64,000 bases of DNA from CAZSHG01 sp964606695 [NCBI: uncultured bacterium] (GTDB taxonomy: Bacteria > UBP14 > UBA6098). A program made the position numbers and the translations under genes. Where the stretch lies: assembly GCA_964606695.1 (NCBI GenBank), contig CAZSHG010000018.1, positions 1 through 64,000 on the forward strand, in the 5' to 3' direction. The notes beneath the pieces were generated by a model. The model worked only from the letters and a program-made list of their open reading frames with translations. It had not been told where the DNA came from and searched no databases. This document shows, one piece after another, positions 56,401 through 63,901 of this stretch (position 1 is its first letter; each line of letters opens with the position of its first letter).

Positions 56401-56439
56401 GGCGGGGAAGAAGTTCCACCGCAATCTTCAGCGGAATAA
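53425..56439 (+). CDS. PorV-like / CARDB / OmpA-like fusion protein
   Basis: A 1004-aa exported protein. The ATG at 53425 follows TGGAGGAAG and opens a signal peptide (ILTILIIVSAIACLAQ). Residues of about 25-330 are a PorV/UPF0164-like outer-membrane barrel: GARPLGMGRAFVGIADDGNA and LWNPAGMSF are the signature, and YRSKKALDLQVDYAF comes near its end. About 345-450 is a CARDB-like domain. Then come OmpA-like segments near 495-585, 615-700 and 850-920, the last with SGHTDVIGMEHRNRELSIERA, the peptidoglycan-binding motif. PorV is the outer-membrane shuttle of type IX secretion. Here a similar barrel is tied to the cell wall in one chain, and may serve the nine type IX cargoes in the window. That role is inference; a FadL-like or structural porin is the alternative. 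Confidence 0.82.
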   Translation: MNMMRTILTILIIVSAIACLAQDIEDNMGARPLGMGRAFVGIADDGNAPLWNPAGMSFYKERVLSGMFSRLYWGIDNDAIGEGQLGYVHHFRTAGDVGLNAVILFSNLWQETRVTASYSHNIGRHFSIGFNGRLLRNEVLENNITYSEQPGAVANGIVDPRNDPFFSDNGWNKMGFTGDVGLMYRPNRKLSVGLMAANVTQPDMSFAAIGESGQVPMSIRAGGSYWIQDQILPAMDVQYLMNEVNGGNQIHHYNGLEWWFTGKTMALRAGYNASLGGEGYDPTEMAFGFTYRSKKALDLQVDYAFIYPLSEVRETGATSHKISASLRFLPPPEKLYDLALRSSKMSIYPRDAQIGETITVDAIIENLGEKAVSGYSVSLYYEDPEQGWLRATQPVVVDEKLEVGGEKEIEFKWIAPDRGHYQLFASVDDDGTILPVLRSQINEIDEENNTGAIEVDVFGLPKGTVAPVENTLEISQVTLIREEEPVVPIFFFDPGDDKVDERFHHLQEILGARLRENPDIDIDLYGFYDPESDGVTPALGERLAENRAKAVRSVFMRFEQISADRIHVIEPLQYDASRTRAGLPEEHQAEDVPRAMAENRRVQMVTRVRGFEDFEPVIYLDEGSDRVEVQSLSELKKRANQIKEIIQRNPEVIFQMEGFVTEKEATGRTRQVELSFDRAFRVKQKLGEILGEDFAQKYNKRLFIKGNTDEYAVRGQVEIGIDGEGLIYRPLEGRMAAKGYELNQDQTNFVHITSDVEAGVDTFTVSIVDSQGEVFRILAAGHGNVPSGAPWDWKDEDGDLIDPNEEYFCKLEIKDRLGQTFTTISDPIAVNVSKRQQQLETLVIVEFTFDEKISESGFLESRVEYVARKFIEKALEPKTSLTAIVSGHTDVIGMEHRNRELSIERARKEEENLRRYLIYLLGLTDNSELSAWLRAHNTTLTSRGYSNKEPYVITKWIDGELVEEQIGDNNIPEGRTVNRRVVIDFIMEKEGTGGEEVPPQSSAE

Positions 56440-56463
56440 AACCCTTTTTCATTTCAAACTCCG

Positions 56464-56489
56464 GCCCCCGGTAATTCGGGGGCTTTTTT
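56464..56489 (+). terminator. Rho-independent terminator
   Basis: GCCCCCG-GTAATT-CGGGGGC then TTTTTT, 25 bp after the fusion gene. Confidence 0.92.
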
Positions 56490-56594
56490 AATAATATCGG
56501 GAATATTTTCAAATAGTTATTGCGCTTGGACGAATAATACATTAATTTGAAAGGTAGTGTTTGTTAGAAATACAAATAAACCATGATTTTATGC

Positions 56595-56622
56595 TTGACA
56601 TGGACATCGTGGGTATTTAACT
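56595..56622 (+). promoter_or_regulatory. Candidate promoter of the 56718 gene
   Basis: TTGACA (56595-56600) followed after 16 bp by TTAACT (56617-56622). The -35 is perfect and the -10 weak. The predicted 5' leader is about 90 nt, unusually long for this window. Confidence 0.4.
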
Positions 56623-56640
56623 TATTTTAAGTTTATTTGG

Positions 56641-56660
56641 AGGGGCATCACTATGCCCTT
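56641..56660 (+). promoter_or_regulatory. Hairpin in the long leader of the 56718 gene
   Basis: AGGGGCAT-CACT-ATGCCCTT, an 8-bp stem with one G-U pair, in the untranslated leader about 58 bp before the start codon. It could protect the mRNA 5' end or control a 5-codon frame (ATG at 56653) that it encloses. Confidence 0.5.
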
Positions 56661-56717
56661 GTGTTGTTAAATGATTGAAACAAGTATAACCTAAACAAAA
56701 GGAATGGAGGGTGCGTA

Positions 56718-59700
56718 ATGCATAAACCCGAAGTTAAAGCATTTGTGATGGCGCTCATAATAGCCGGCGCTATGTTCGCGCAGGGAGTTGCCATTACACA
56801 GCCCCTTGATGGTCTGATCACTTCCGACATTAACCAGAGGGTAACTTACGTTTTCGCAGACCCTGGCTCGGTCGATGAAACATCGGTCGTGCTTAATGTC
56901 GATGGAACGGACTATGTTGTTGGCGATCCCGAGATTACCTGGTCGATCGTTAACATGCACTATGACGTGGATCCCGAATGGACAGAGGGCTTACATGAGC
57001 TTTCGATCATCGCTGACGATACAGTCAGCGGCGGCACACGCGATCCTATCGCAGGAACGCCGCTCGAAACGGAGTTCTACGTCGATGCTTCAGGACCCTA
57101 TATGAGCGCCAGAACGCCAGGCGTAATGGGTGAAGCGGAACCTATGACCACTACGGACGTCAACCAACCGATCAGTATCGACATCATGGACGATATCGGT
57201 ATCGTAAATGTCGCGTCCATCGCCGTGATGATCGACGGCACGACTTACGGTGACGGCGATCCCGGCGTAACCATTACCATCGATACTTTAACGGGCGCTT
57301 ATCGATTCGATTTCGATCCTGTTGGAGCCGGTGTTACATGGCCGGAAAATTACTGGGTCGATGTCCAGTTATTGAGCGCCGAGGACAGTCCGGACTATGG
57401 CATGCCCAACGAACTGCAGGATTCTCCCGAGAATACCTGGGGTTTCTGGGTAGATTCCGACGGCCCCGAGTGCACTCCGGAATATCCTATTCCGATGTTC
57501 CGTCAAGTTGCATGGATCGGCTGTTCTGACCTCGAACTCCAGTGGCATATCATCGATGAGAACGGTATCGACCTCACAACTTTCCAGATTATGATCAACT
57601 CGATGACCTATAACTGGGGAAATTATCGGATTGCCGTCGATACGCTTGCGATTAATCCTTATGAATGGGATACCCTGGGCGTTCCCACGGCATGGTATGT
57701 TACTGAAGCGATGTTCTACTTCACGCCGAATCCTTACTGGTATGAAGGCATCATCTACACGATCCAACCGCCCTATGTCGAGGACATTCACGGCAACGTA
57801 GGCACAGGCTGGTATTGGGGACCCTATCCCTGGACGATGTGGCAGATTATGTTCGATAACACCGGGCCGACGGTATCCAACCCGTTCCCGACCTCCGGTT
57901 ACGTAACGAGGGATTTCGAACAGACAATCAGTTTCGATGTTACCGATGCTTTCGGCGGCACCGATCCTACTTCGCTCCACATGACTATCGCTTCGCCCAG
58001 CATGGCGACGATAGAATACACATTCTGGCATCCGGTAGCTTTCCCCGAACTCACCTGGGACGGAACGACTTTTACTTATGATCCGGCTCGCGACGGCATA
58101 ACTTGGCCTCAGGGAGATACTATCACGGTTACGATCTGGAATATATCCGACTCTACGGAATTCTGCGACGCCAACGATATGGAACATCCGCCTTATGTCT
58201 GGACGTTCTTCGTCGCGGACGGCCCGATGGTCGGTGAAGTATATCCCGGCGACGACGAATTCACAGGTTGCCAGAACCAACCGATCGGTATCGAGCTACT
58301 CGACCCGGACGGGATTAATCCAAACACCGTGATGTTAGAGGTTGAAGGCACTGTTTTCGACGTTACCTATGAGGTAATGGAGATAGATACTAATTGGGTA
58401 GGCCCTGTAATGATAGTGGATACTTTCTACTATTATCCCTTCTACGAAGCGAGTCCGGGCGTTTTCATACTCGATCCCACGCACCTTCCTCCAGGCGTCC
58501 TGGATTACACCGACGCGATGGAAGTCAATTGCCGTATTCTTGCCGCAGAAGACCTTTTAGGCAACCCGATGTGGGGTGGCGCTTACGTATGGCGCTTCTG
58601 GGTCGACTTCTCAGGTCCTTATCCAGGTGCGACAGTCCCCGTCGATGGTGGAGTTACAGCCGGACCTTATCCGACGTTCTCGATGGATATTCACGATGGC
58701 GTTTGCGGCGTGATTAATCCCGCTGGAATAAATCTCCAGGTTGCCGGCATCAATTACAACCCACTAATTCATCCCGGCGTCGATTGGGATCCATTCCCGG
58801 GTGGCGGAACGATTACGGTTCACAGCGATATAGTCGGCATCCCGTGGCCGCATGGCGCGGTAGTAGATGTTTGCCTGACTCAGGCATTTGACCTGCCCGA
58901 CTATCTATGCGATGTTTGGGGCAACGACGGCGCGGATCTGCCATATTGCTGGGATTTCACGGTAGATAACAATCCGCCTTCGGCGACGGTTATTCAACCT
59001 CTGGATGGCGAAGTTACCGCTTGCGGGACTCTCCCGATTATCATCGAAGTTACCGACGATTATGGCGTCGATCCTTCCTACTTCCAGATGATCGTCAACG
59101 GTATCGTTATCAACTGGGGCGATCCAAGATTAACCTGGGACGGCACTTATCTTACGTTCACTCCGGCAACCGCTTATCCGGAAGGCGTTGTCGAATGGTC
59201 GCTTGCTCGTGTTGGCGATATTGCCGGCATCATGGACGACGACAGCCCCATTTCGGATTGGACCTTTACCGCCGATTATTCCGGCCCGGTTGTCGATTGG
59301 ATAACTCCTGCGACCGGCGAAATCGTAACGATGATCCCGGACTTTATCGTTGCCGGTATCATCGATCCAGCTGGTTTCGATGTTGACGCCGCTCAATTCG
59401 ATATCGAACTCTGGGATCCGGAAGATACTTTGGCCCCTGCCTTTGTATTCAATATCACGGAAGCCACTCACCCCGGCGCGATTACATTCGATCCGGTAAC
59501 TTCCGAGCTTTCACTGGATCTTGAAACGGCCGGAATCGACTTCGGTTTCGAACCGTGGAATGTTATAGCGACTCTCAACGGCGCCGACCTTCCGGATTAT
59601 ATGTGCCCGGACGCTAACGTCATGACCGAATACCAATTCGACTTCAGCGTCGATCAGGGCTGGCAGGTTCCAGTTGAATACTATGTCGATGAATACATAG

Positions 59701-61220
59701 ATTCTCTACCCCCAACCGACATATATGCATTTGGCGCATATGCCGGTGGAACACCTGAATATGACGCAGGACTTGATATCCTGCTTCCGCCTCCGCCCCC
59801 AACCGAGACCCCGATTTCTTTCATCACGCCCGTCGAGGGCACTCCGTTGAAGGAAGATTATCAGGGACTCGACACCGATGAATGGACATGGTCGATGTGG
59901 ACAGGTTCACAGACCGGTTGTATCCATTGGGATCCCGCTGATCTACCAGCGCTCGGTAGTTTCGTTATAAACGACCTGATCGATATGCGCGGAACGGACA
60001 CATATTGTTTCGGCCCGGGTGAGGTTATCGAGATAAACGTTACCCGCAGAATCCTGACTCTCTACTCCGGCTGGAACCTGATTTCGATTCCGGTAATTCC
60101 CGACGATCCGACAATCGCGGCTGTCCTTCCGATGGTCAACCCGCTGGATGTTTGGGAATATGTTGGGGGAGTTACGCCTTACGGACACCCAACCGTAATT
60201 CAACCCGGTCACGCTTACTTCGTGCTCTACACACCCGGTGAAGGCGACCCCGATCCCGTCCACTTCACGGTTCCCGGTGAGGTTATCCTTACTTACGAAC
60301 GCACGGTCGGCGAAGGCTGGGCTACCCTCGGTAGTGTTTACGACTTCGGCGGCGTTCCTGTTGTCGATATCGCCACTGTTCCGGCGGACGCTATCGACGG
60401 CGACATCGTTTATTATCTTGATGCCGAAACCGGCGGTTACATATTCGACGACAAAATCGTTGCGGGTATCGGATACTGGGCGTTCATCGATCCCGCCGCA
60501 CCCTTTGGGAGCGCTGATCTAACGGTCAACGCAACCTACCGAGGCGGAGCGAAACGCGATCCCGGTATCACCGAGAATCCCGAATGGACGCTCGACATGG
60601 TATTCGACGGCCCGTTCAGCAGGACGCTTACAATCGGCGGACTGGATATCGCGACCGGCGGTTACGATCGCGGTCTGGATATGCCGATTCCGCCAGCACT
60701 TCCCGGCGCTACATTCGACGTTTACATCCAGAGTGATCTCAGAATGGTCAAGGACATTCGCGCCAATGGTGAGTGGACTATCATGGTCAACTCGGATGAA
60801 CCGGTCGAAGTCAGTTGGTCAGGCAATGCGCCTACCGGTATGATTATCGAAGGTATGGGATTGGAATACGCACTTGACAGAGATGGCAACGCGCTTCTCT
60901 ATCCGGGCGTTTACACAGCGAAACGCCGTGTCGATATCCCGACCGAATTCGCACTCTACGGTGCCGCACCGAATCCGTTCAACGCGGCATGTGCGATAGC
61001 TTTCGATATCCCTGAGGATGTCAAAGTAGTAGTCGAAGTTTACGATTTGCTCGGTCATAAGGTAAATACGATTGTCAATGCCGACATGAAAGCCGGCACG
61101 CATCGTGTAATCTGGGACGGAACCGACGAAGCCGGCAGACAGCTTTCCAGCGGCATGTATCTTTACAGAATGTCCGCGGGAAGTTTCTCCGCTACCGGAA
61201 GAATGGTTTACCTCAGATAA
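56718..61220 (+). CDS. Giant modular surface protein, four A/B Ig-like pairs
   Basis: A 1500-aa exported protein. Signal peptide FVMALIIAGAMFAQG, with GGAGGGT ahead of the ATG. Residues of about 20-980 are about eight to nine Ig-like modules of roughly 105 aa. They alternate between a type opening with Cys (WIGCSDLELQWHI, TGCQNQPIGIELL, TACGTLPIIIEVT) and a type ending in a CxxxN...W block (EFCDANDME...W, YMCPDANVM). About 1110-1270 hold two GWNLISIP-like repeats, each ending in GYW or HAYFV. The end is a type IX domain (YGAAPNPFNAACAIAF, VYDLLGHKV, WDGTDEAGR, GMYLYR, RMVYLR). A strong terminator follows. Probably an abundant surface or matrix protein; the function is not evident. Confidence 0.86.
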   Translation: MHKPEVKAFVMALIIAGAMFAQGVAITQPLDGLITSDINQRVTYVFADPGSVDETSVVLNVDGTDYVVGDPEITWSIVNMHYDVDPEWTEGLHELSIIADDTVSGGTRDPIAGTPLETEFYVDASGPYMSARTPGVMGEAEPMTTTDVNQPISIDIMDDIGIVNVASIAVMIDGTTYGDGDPGVTITIDTLTGAYRFDFDPVGAGVTWPENYWVDVQLLSAEDSPDYGMPNELQDSPENTWGFWVDSDGPECTPEYPIPMFRQVAWIGCSDLELQWHIIDENGIDLTTFQIMINSMTYNWGNYRIAVDTLAINPYEWDTLGVPTAWYVTEAMFYFTPNPYWYEGIIYTIQPPYVEDIHGNVGTGWYWGPYPWTMWQIMFDNTGPTVSNPFPTSGYVTRDFEQTISFDVTDAFGGTDPTSLHMTIASPSMATIEYTFWHPVAFPELTWDGTTFTYDPARDGITWPQGDTITVTIWNISDSTEFCDANDMEHPPYVWTFFVADGPMVGEVYPGDDEFTGCQNQPIGIELLDPDGINPNTVMLEVEGTVFDVTYEVMEIDTNWVGPVMIVDTFYYYPFYEASPGVFILDPTHLPPGVLDYTDAMEVNCRILAAEDLLGNPMWGGAYVWRFWVDFSGPYPGATVPVDGGVTAGPYPTFSMDIHDGVCGVINPAGINLQVAGINYNPLIHPGVDWDPFPGGGTITVHSDIVGIPWPHGAVVDVCLTQAFDLPDYLCDVWGNDGADLPYCWDFTVDNNPPSATVIQPLDGEVTACGTLPIIIEVTDDYGVDPSYFQMIVNGIVINWGDPRLTWDGTYLTFTPATAYPEGVVEWSLARVGDIAGIMDDDSPISDWTFTADYSGPVVDWITPATGEIVTMIPDFIVAGIIDPAGFDVDAAQFDIELWDPEDTLAPAFVFNITEATHPGAITFDPVTSELSLDLETAGIDFGFEPWNVIATLNGADLPDYMCPDANVMTEYQFDFSVDQGWQVPVEYYVDEYIDSLPPTDIYAFGAYAGGTPEYDAGLDILLPPPPPTETPISFITPVEGTPLKEDYQGLDTDEWTWSMWTGSQTGCIHWDPADLPALGSFVINDLIDMRGTDTYCFGPGEVIEINVTRRILTLYSGWNLISIPVIPDDPTIAAVLPMVNPLDVWEYVGGVTPYGHPTVIQPGHAYFVLYTPGEGDPDPVHFTVPGEVILTYERTVGEGWATLGSVYDFGGVPVVDIATVPADAIDGDIVYYLDAETGGYIFDDKIVAGIGYWAFIDPAAPFGSADLTVNATYRGGAKRDPGITENPEWTLDMVFDGPFSRTLTIGGLDIATGGYDRGLDMPIPPALPGATFDVYIQSDLRMVKDIRANGEWTIMVNSDEPVEVSWSGNAPTGMIIEGMGLEYALDRDGNALLYPGVYTAKRRVDIPTEFALYGAAPNPFNAACAIAFDIPEDVKVVVEVYDLLGHKVNTIVNADMKAGTHRVIWDGTDEAGRQLSSGMYLYRMSAGSFSATGRMVYLR

Positions 61221-61244
61221 ACCGAGTCGATACGAACTCAAAAG

Positions 61245-61273
61245 GCCCGTCATTTGGCGGGTCTTTTTTTTTG
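61245..61273 (+). terminator. Rho-independent terminator
   Basis: GGCCCGTC-ATTT-GGCGGGTC (two G-U pairs) followed by nine T, 24 bp after the giant surface gene. Confidence 0.92.
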
Positions 61274-61360
61274 TGAATTGATGGATTATGGACATGATTT
61301 AAGAATAGGTATTCCCCCACTAATAGTTTAGTCTCGGATGAGCGGTTCAGTTATAATCGT

Positions 61361-61576
61361 GCGAAATCGATTGATGAATTGCACAAAGCTATCGAGCCCT
61401 TACATGAAGCCATCGAGGCTCTACACGAAGCTAACTCAAAACTCGATGGCTCTGTGTAGCGCCTTTTTAACCTCATGTAAGGGCTGGATAGCTCCATGTA
61501 TTAGCTCGTTAAGTCAATGTAGTAGCTCGTTAACCTCGCATAAGAGTTCGATAAGCCTATGTAGGCGCTCAACATC
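61361..61576. repeat. Convergent 21-nt (heptad) repeat array
   Basis: Units of 21 nt, degenerate, in two opposing halves. Read on the plus strand, 61367-61450 gives heptads SIDELHK, AIEPLHE, AIEALHE, ANSKLDG. Read on the minus strand, 61576 down to 61436 gives DVERLHR, LIELLCE, VNELLH-stop, LNELIHG, AIQPLHE, VKKALHR, AIEF-stop. The best inverted match is 61387-61407 against 61473-61493, 20 of 21 bases. The common pattern is (A/L)-I-E-x-L-H-E, a coiled-coil heptad. Confidence 0.7.
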
Positions 61577-61648
61577 AACACGCGGTCGCCGTATAAACTC
61601 GGGTATTGCTTCGTTGAACCGATGTCGCGCATCTATAGGATCGTGCAT
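61514..61648 (-). pseudogene. Remnant coiled-coil reading frame
   Basis: A 44-codon frame beginning MHDPIDARHRFNEAIPEF and running into the heptad array, stopped by TGA in the third heptad. The same frame continues after the stop for 25 codons of heptads. Upstream it stays open without a start or ribosome-binding site. I read it as the broken end of a coiled-coil gene; a short real peptide cannot be excluded. Confidence 0.3.
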
Positions 61649-61908
61649 ACGGTAGATAAGCTCATGACGTCGAAATAACCGACCGGGGACGGTCGGGTTA
61701 GTAGGTATTAGGGAGGCAATGATTTCCTTGATAGCTCAAAGATAATACATTGAATAATAGCAAGTGCGTCCCGCCCCGGATTTATGATTTAGCATTTAGG
61801 ATTGGGGAATACCGGGGTTTCACCGAGTTGAATGATTCGTCCAGCAAACCCACCGGATGGTCGGGCTTTTAGGTAAGAGGATAGATCGATCTTTTAGTTG
61901 ATGTTAGG

Positions 61909-61930
61909 ACATACCAACCGGTCGGTATGT
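61909..61930. promoter_or_regulatory. 22-bp near-perfect palindrome
   Basis: ACATACC-A-ACCGGT-C-GGTATGT, symmetric except for one base pair. Size and form suit a dimeric repressor site, but no gene starts beside it. Confidence 0.3.
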
Positions 61931-62131
61931 TGGATATTCAGATCATATAACGGAATAGAACAGGGGCAGTTAAAAATTAAATTATATTCCGTCCTATTGC
62001 AGGAGCGTCCTTGACCCAATTAATCATAGGAATAGCGATTTGTCTCAGGGATAATAGAAACCCACGCGAGCTAAACCACCCGCGTGGTAAAGGAGGGGGT
62101 CTGCCTTACGACCCCATCATGGAAATATGCC

Positions 62132-62983
62132 TTAGAAATGGGTGTAGTCTTCGACTTCCTGGAACGCCGCTTTGAAATAGATTCCACGATTGGGATATGC
62201 TCCGCCGACGAAATTCACGAAATAGAGCTTGGAATAATGGCTGCCGATTTTGACTGCGAAGGACGTCCCCGGTTGGGAAAGAGTTATCATGGTAGAAGTG
62301 CCGATAGTTCCAGCGTCGCTGAATGAGGCCAGGCCGTCGGTGGCTATGCCCAAACGTTTCATGTTCGCCACGCGGCTCTCCCATTCGGTGCCGAAGTGTG
62401 ATGGAGATTTGAGTGTCAGATAATTTGAATCGTCCACGCCCAAATACAAGTCAATGTGAGTCAGGTGAGTTAATTCCATTGGGTAAACGACCTGATTGTC
62501 GAAATCGATCGCGCAGATTACGCTATCGCCGCCGGTAACTTCCCAGAGGGTGTCCTCAAACCAGATGGTCGGCGAGGTATCCACGGTGTTGGACAGATCG
62601 GACAACGAGGTATCGCCATCGACTACTTTGATAGCCCTCGTGGCGAAATAATGTTTGCGGTCGCTGGCAAGCCCGGCTATTGTAGTCTCGACGCCGCCGA
62701 CGGGTGATGATGGAACAAGATATGTTTCCAGCTCGGAATCGGACAACCCGCTGAAACCGGCATTCTCTCGACGATAAATCAAATAGCCCTGGAAGCCGGC
62801 ATCGCCGGCGTTGGGTGAGGGTGACCATTCGATTTTCACCGAATCCTGGTAGGTCATGTAGGCCAGCCCGGTGGGCGGGTCGAAGGTTTCAGGTTCGGGT
62901 TCGGGTTCCGGTTCGGTGGAATCGCACCCGATGAACGCCAGTAGAGCGGCGATGATAATTAGTGGGAATATAAGCCTGCGCAT
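62132..62983 (-). CDS. FN3-domain lipoprotein
   Basis: A 283-aa lipoprotein. AAGGAG precedes the ATG at 62983, which opens a signal ending LLAFIGCDS, a lipobox with Cys at about residue 18. A long in-frame upstream extension lacks a ribosome-binding site. After an acidic Glu-Pro linker comes an FN3 domain (PPTGLAYMTYQDSVKIEWSP, GYLIYRRENAGF, KHYFATRAIKVVDGDTSLS). The C-terminal half is unrecognised beta sequence. It is a loose relative of the next gene upstream, with its own promoter and a terminator between them. Confidence 0.82.
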   Translation of the reverse strand: MRRLIFPLIIIAALLAFIGCDSTEPEPEPEPETFDPPTGLAYMTYQDSVKIEWSPSPNAGDAGFQGYLIYRRENAGFSGLSDSELETYLVPSSPVGGVETTIAGLASDRKHYFATRAIKVVDGDTSLSDLSNTVDTSPTIWFEDTLWEVTGGDSVICAIDFDNQVVYPMELTHLTHIDLYLGVDDSNYLTLKSPSHFGTEWESRVANMKRLGIATDGLASFSDAGTIGTSTMITLSQPGTSFAVKIGSHYSKLYFVNFVGGAYPNRGIYFKAAFQEVEDYTHF

Positions 62984-63022
62984 TTTGGACTCCTTGAGAA
63001 GTTTTAATTTTCGGTTAAAGAA

Positions 63023-63051
63023 AATATAAGCAATCTTTCTTTGAATGGCAA
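63023..63051 (-). promoter_or_regulatory. Promoter of the 62132-62983 lipoprotein gene
   Basis: Minus-strand TTGCCA (63046-63051), 17 bp, TATATT (63023-63028), directly after the T-run of the upstream terminator. Confidence 0.5.
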
Positions 63052-63052
63052 T

Positions 63053-63080
63053 AAAAAAACCGGACGCCGAAACGCCCGGT
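63053..63080 (-). terminator. Rho-independent terminator
   Basis: Minus strand ACCGGGCG-TTTCGG-CGTCCGGT (one G-U; 63059-63080) then a T-run at 63053-63058. It ends the transcript of the 63108-63872 gene. Confidence 0.88.
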
Positions 63081-63107
63081 ATTTTTTGTGAAGTTATGAT
63101 ACTTCGA

Positions 63108-63872
63108 TTAGTCGTCGAGAACGCGCCACTTCTCGATGGTCTGAAGCGTCCAACGGAACGAAACCGTATGTTCGCTACCATCTAAAGCTGTTACTTGCAT
63201 CTTTGCATAGTTGCCGTAACTACGATCTTTCTTGATAATAACTGCGTAGGTCTCGTTGAGGGCAGGTGTCACATAATTATAATAGGACGCTGTGCCCGTC
63301 GATGGGACTGTTCCCAGATTATCGTAGGTAGTTGCGGAAGTAGCAAACCCTGTTTCGTTTGGAAAATCTCCGCTGTAAACGTCAGCGCTGGTAATATCAT
63401 CGACGTCATCATAGTAGAAGTCGATATATTCAGCATTCCCTGTAGTAAAACTATAGGAAGTGCCGGTGCCCGCGGTCAGGTTCCATCCGTATCCGGAAGG
63501 CTGACCGGAAACGTAGAAGGCATATATCATGCCGGTTCCGGTTTCTACATCGTCATGAGTATCATGAATGATCGGATCGGATTCCTCATCGCCTCGGTAG
63601 GCCACGATCTGGTATTCACCGAGAGTAGCATTGGGATGAGTATATGTAGTAGCTGTGCCTTCCCATTCTTCGGTTCCTTCGAAATAAATGCGATAACCGT
63701 CGATGTCAGTGGTGCTACTTGGACTCCATGATAGAACTAAACCGACGCCGTCGGTGGCTCCCACTAATTGCAGTGAGCCAGGCGGATCGATATCTTCGGT
63801 AGGTTCTTCTTCGCACCCGACCATAAAGAATATAAATGGAACGAGAAGCAACATTAATAATAGTTTTTTCAT
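63108..63872 (-). CDS. FN3-like lipoprotein
   Basis: A 254-aa lipoprotein. AAAGGAGA precedes the ATG; the signal LLLMLLLVPFIFFMVGCEE gives a lipobox with Cys at residue 20. The FN3-like domain follows (DPPGSLQLVGATDGVGLVLS, DIDGYRIYFEG, YQIVAYRGDEESDP). The remaining 130 residues are Tyr/Thr/Ser-rich beta sequence without a known family. The start and FN3 plan match the 62132 gene, so they are probable paralogues. It begins 29 bp after the next upstream stop, so it is likely co-transcribed with it. Confidence 0.82.
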   Translation of the reverse strand: MKKLLLMLLLVPFIFFMVGCEEEPTEDIDPPGSLQLVGATDGVGLVLSWSPSSTTDIDGYRIYFEGTEEWEGTATTYTHPNATLGEYQIVAYRGDEESDPIIHDTHDDVETGTGMIYAFYVSGQPSGYGWNLTAGTGTSYSFTTGNAEYIDFYYDDVDDITSADVYSGDFPNETGFATSATTYDNLGTVPSTGTASYYNYVTPALNETYAVIIKKDRSYGNYAKMQVTALDGSEHTVSFRWTLQTIEKWRVLDD

Positions 63873-63901
63873 TATCTTTCTCCTTTAACTTGTTTACTCG
63901 T

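Larger units (their letters stand above)
61274..62131. other. Gene-poor region, about 860 bp
   Basis: I see no intact gene. It holds a 21-nt repeat array (61361-61576), a short coiled-coil-like frame on the minus strand (61514-61648), a 22-bp near-palindrome (61909-61930), and an 8-bp inverted repeat ACGGAATA/TATTCCGT (61950-61957 with 61985-61992). Two hairpins lie just downstream of the minus-strand lipoprotein gene: CCACGCG/CGCGTGG at 62062-62087 and GGGGTC/GACCCC at 62096-62115. A 105-codon plus-strand frame at 61338-61655 crosses the array with Ser/Cys-rich sequence and is not credible. The region looks like decayed coding DNA. Confidence 0.6.

Noticed and set aside
57369-58280. A 303-codon minus-strand frame
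   Set aside because: Opposite the 1500-aa surface protein; Arg/Gly/Ile-rich with no domain.
61361-61576. CRISPR array
   Set aside because: The 21-nt units are contiguous and degenerate with no spacers, and no cas genes are present.
61338-61655. A 105-codon plus-strand frame across the 21-nt repeats
   Set aside because: The coiled-coil periodicity lies in other frames; this one reads as Ser/Cys/Arg-rich noise without a ribosome-binding site.
61846-61874. Terminator-like CCCACC/GGTCGGG hairpin with TTTT
   Set aside because: The stem needs a bulge and no gene ends nearby.
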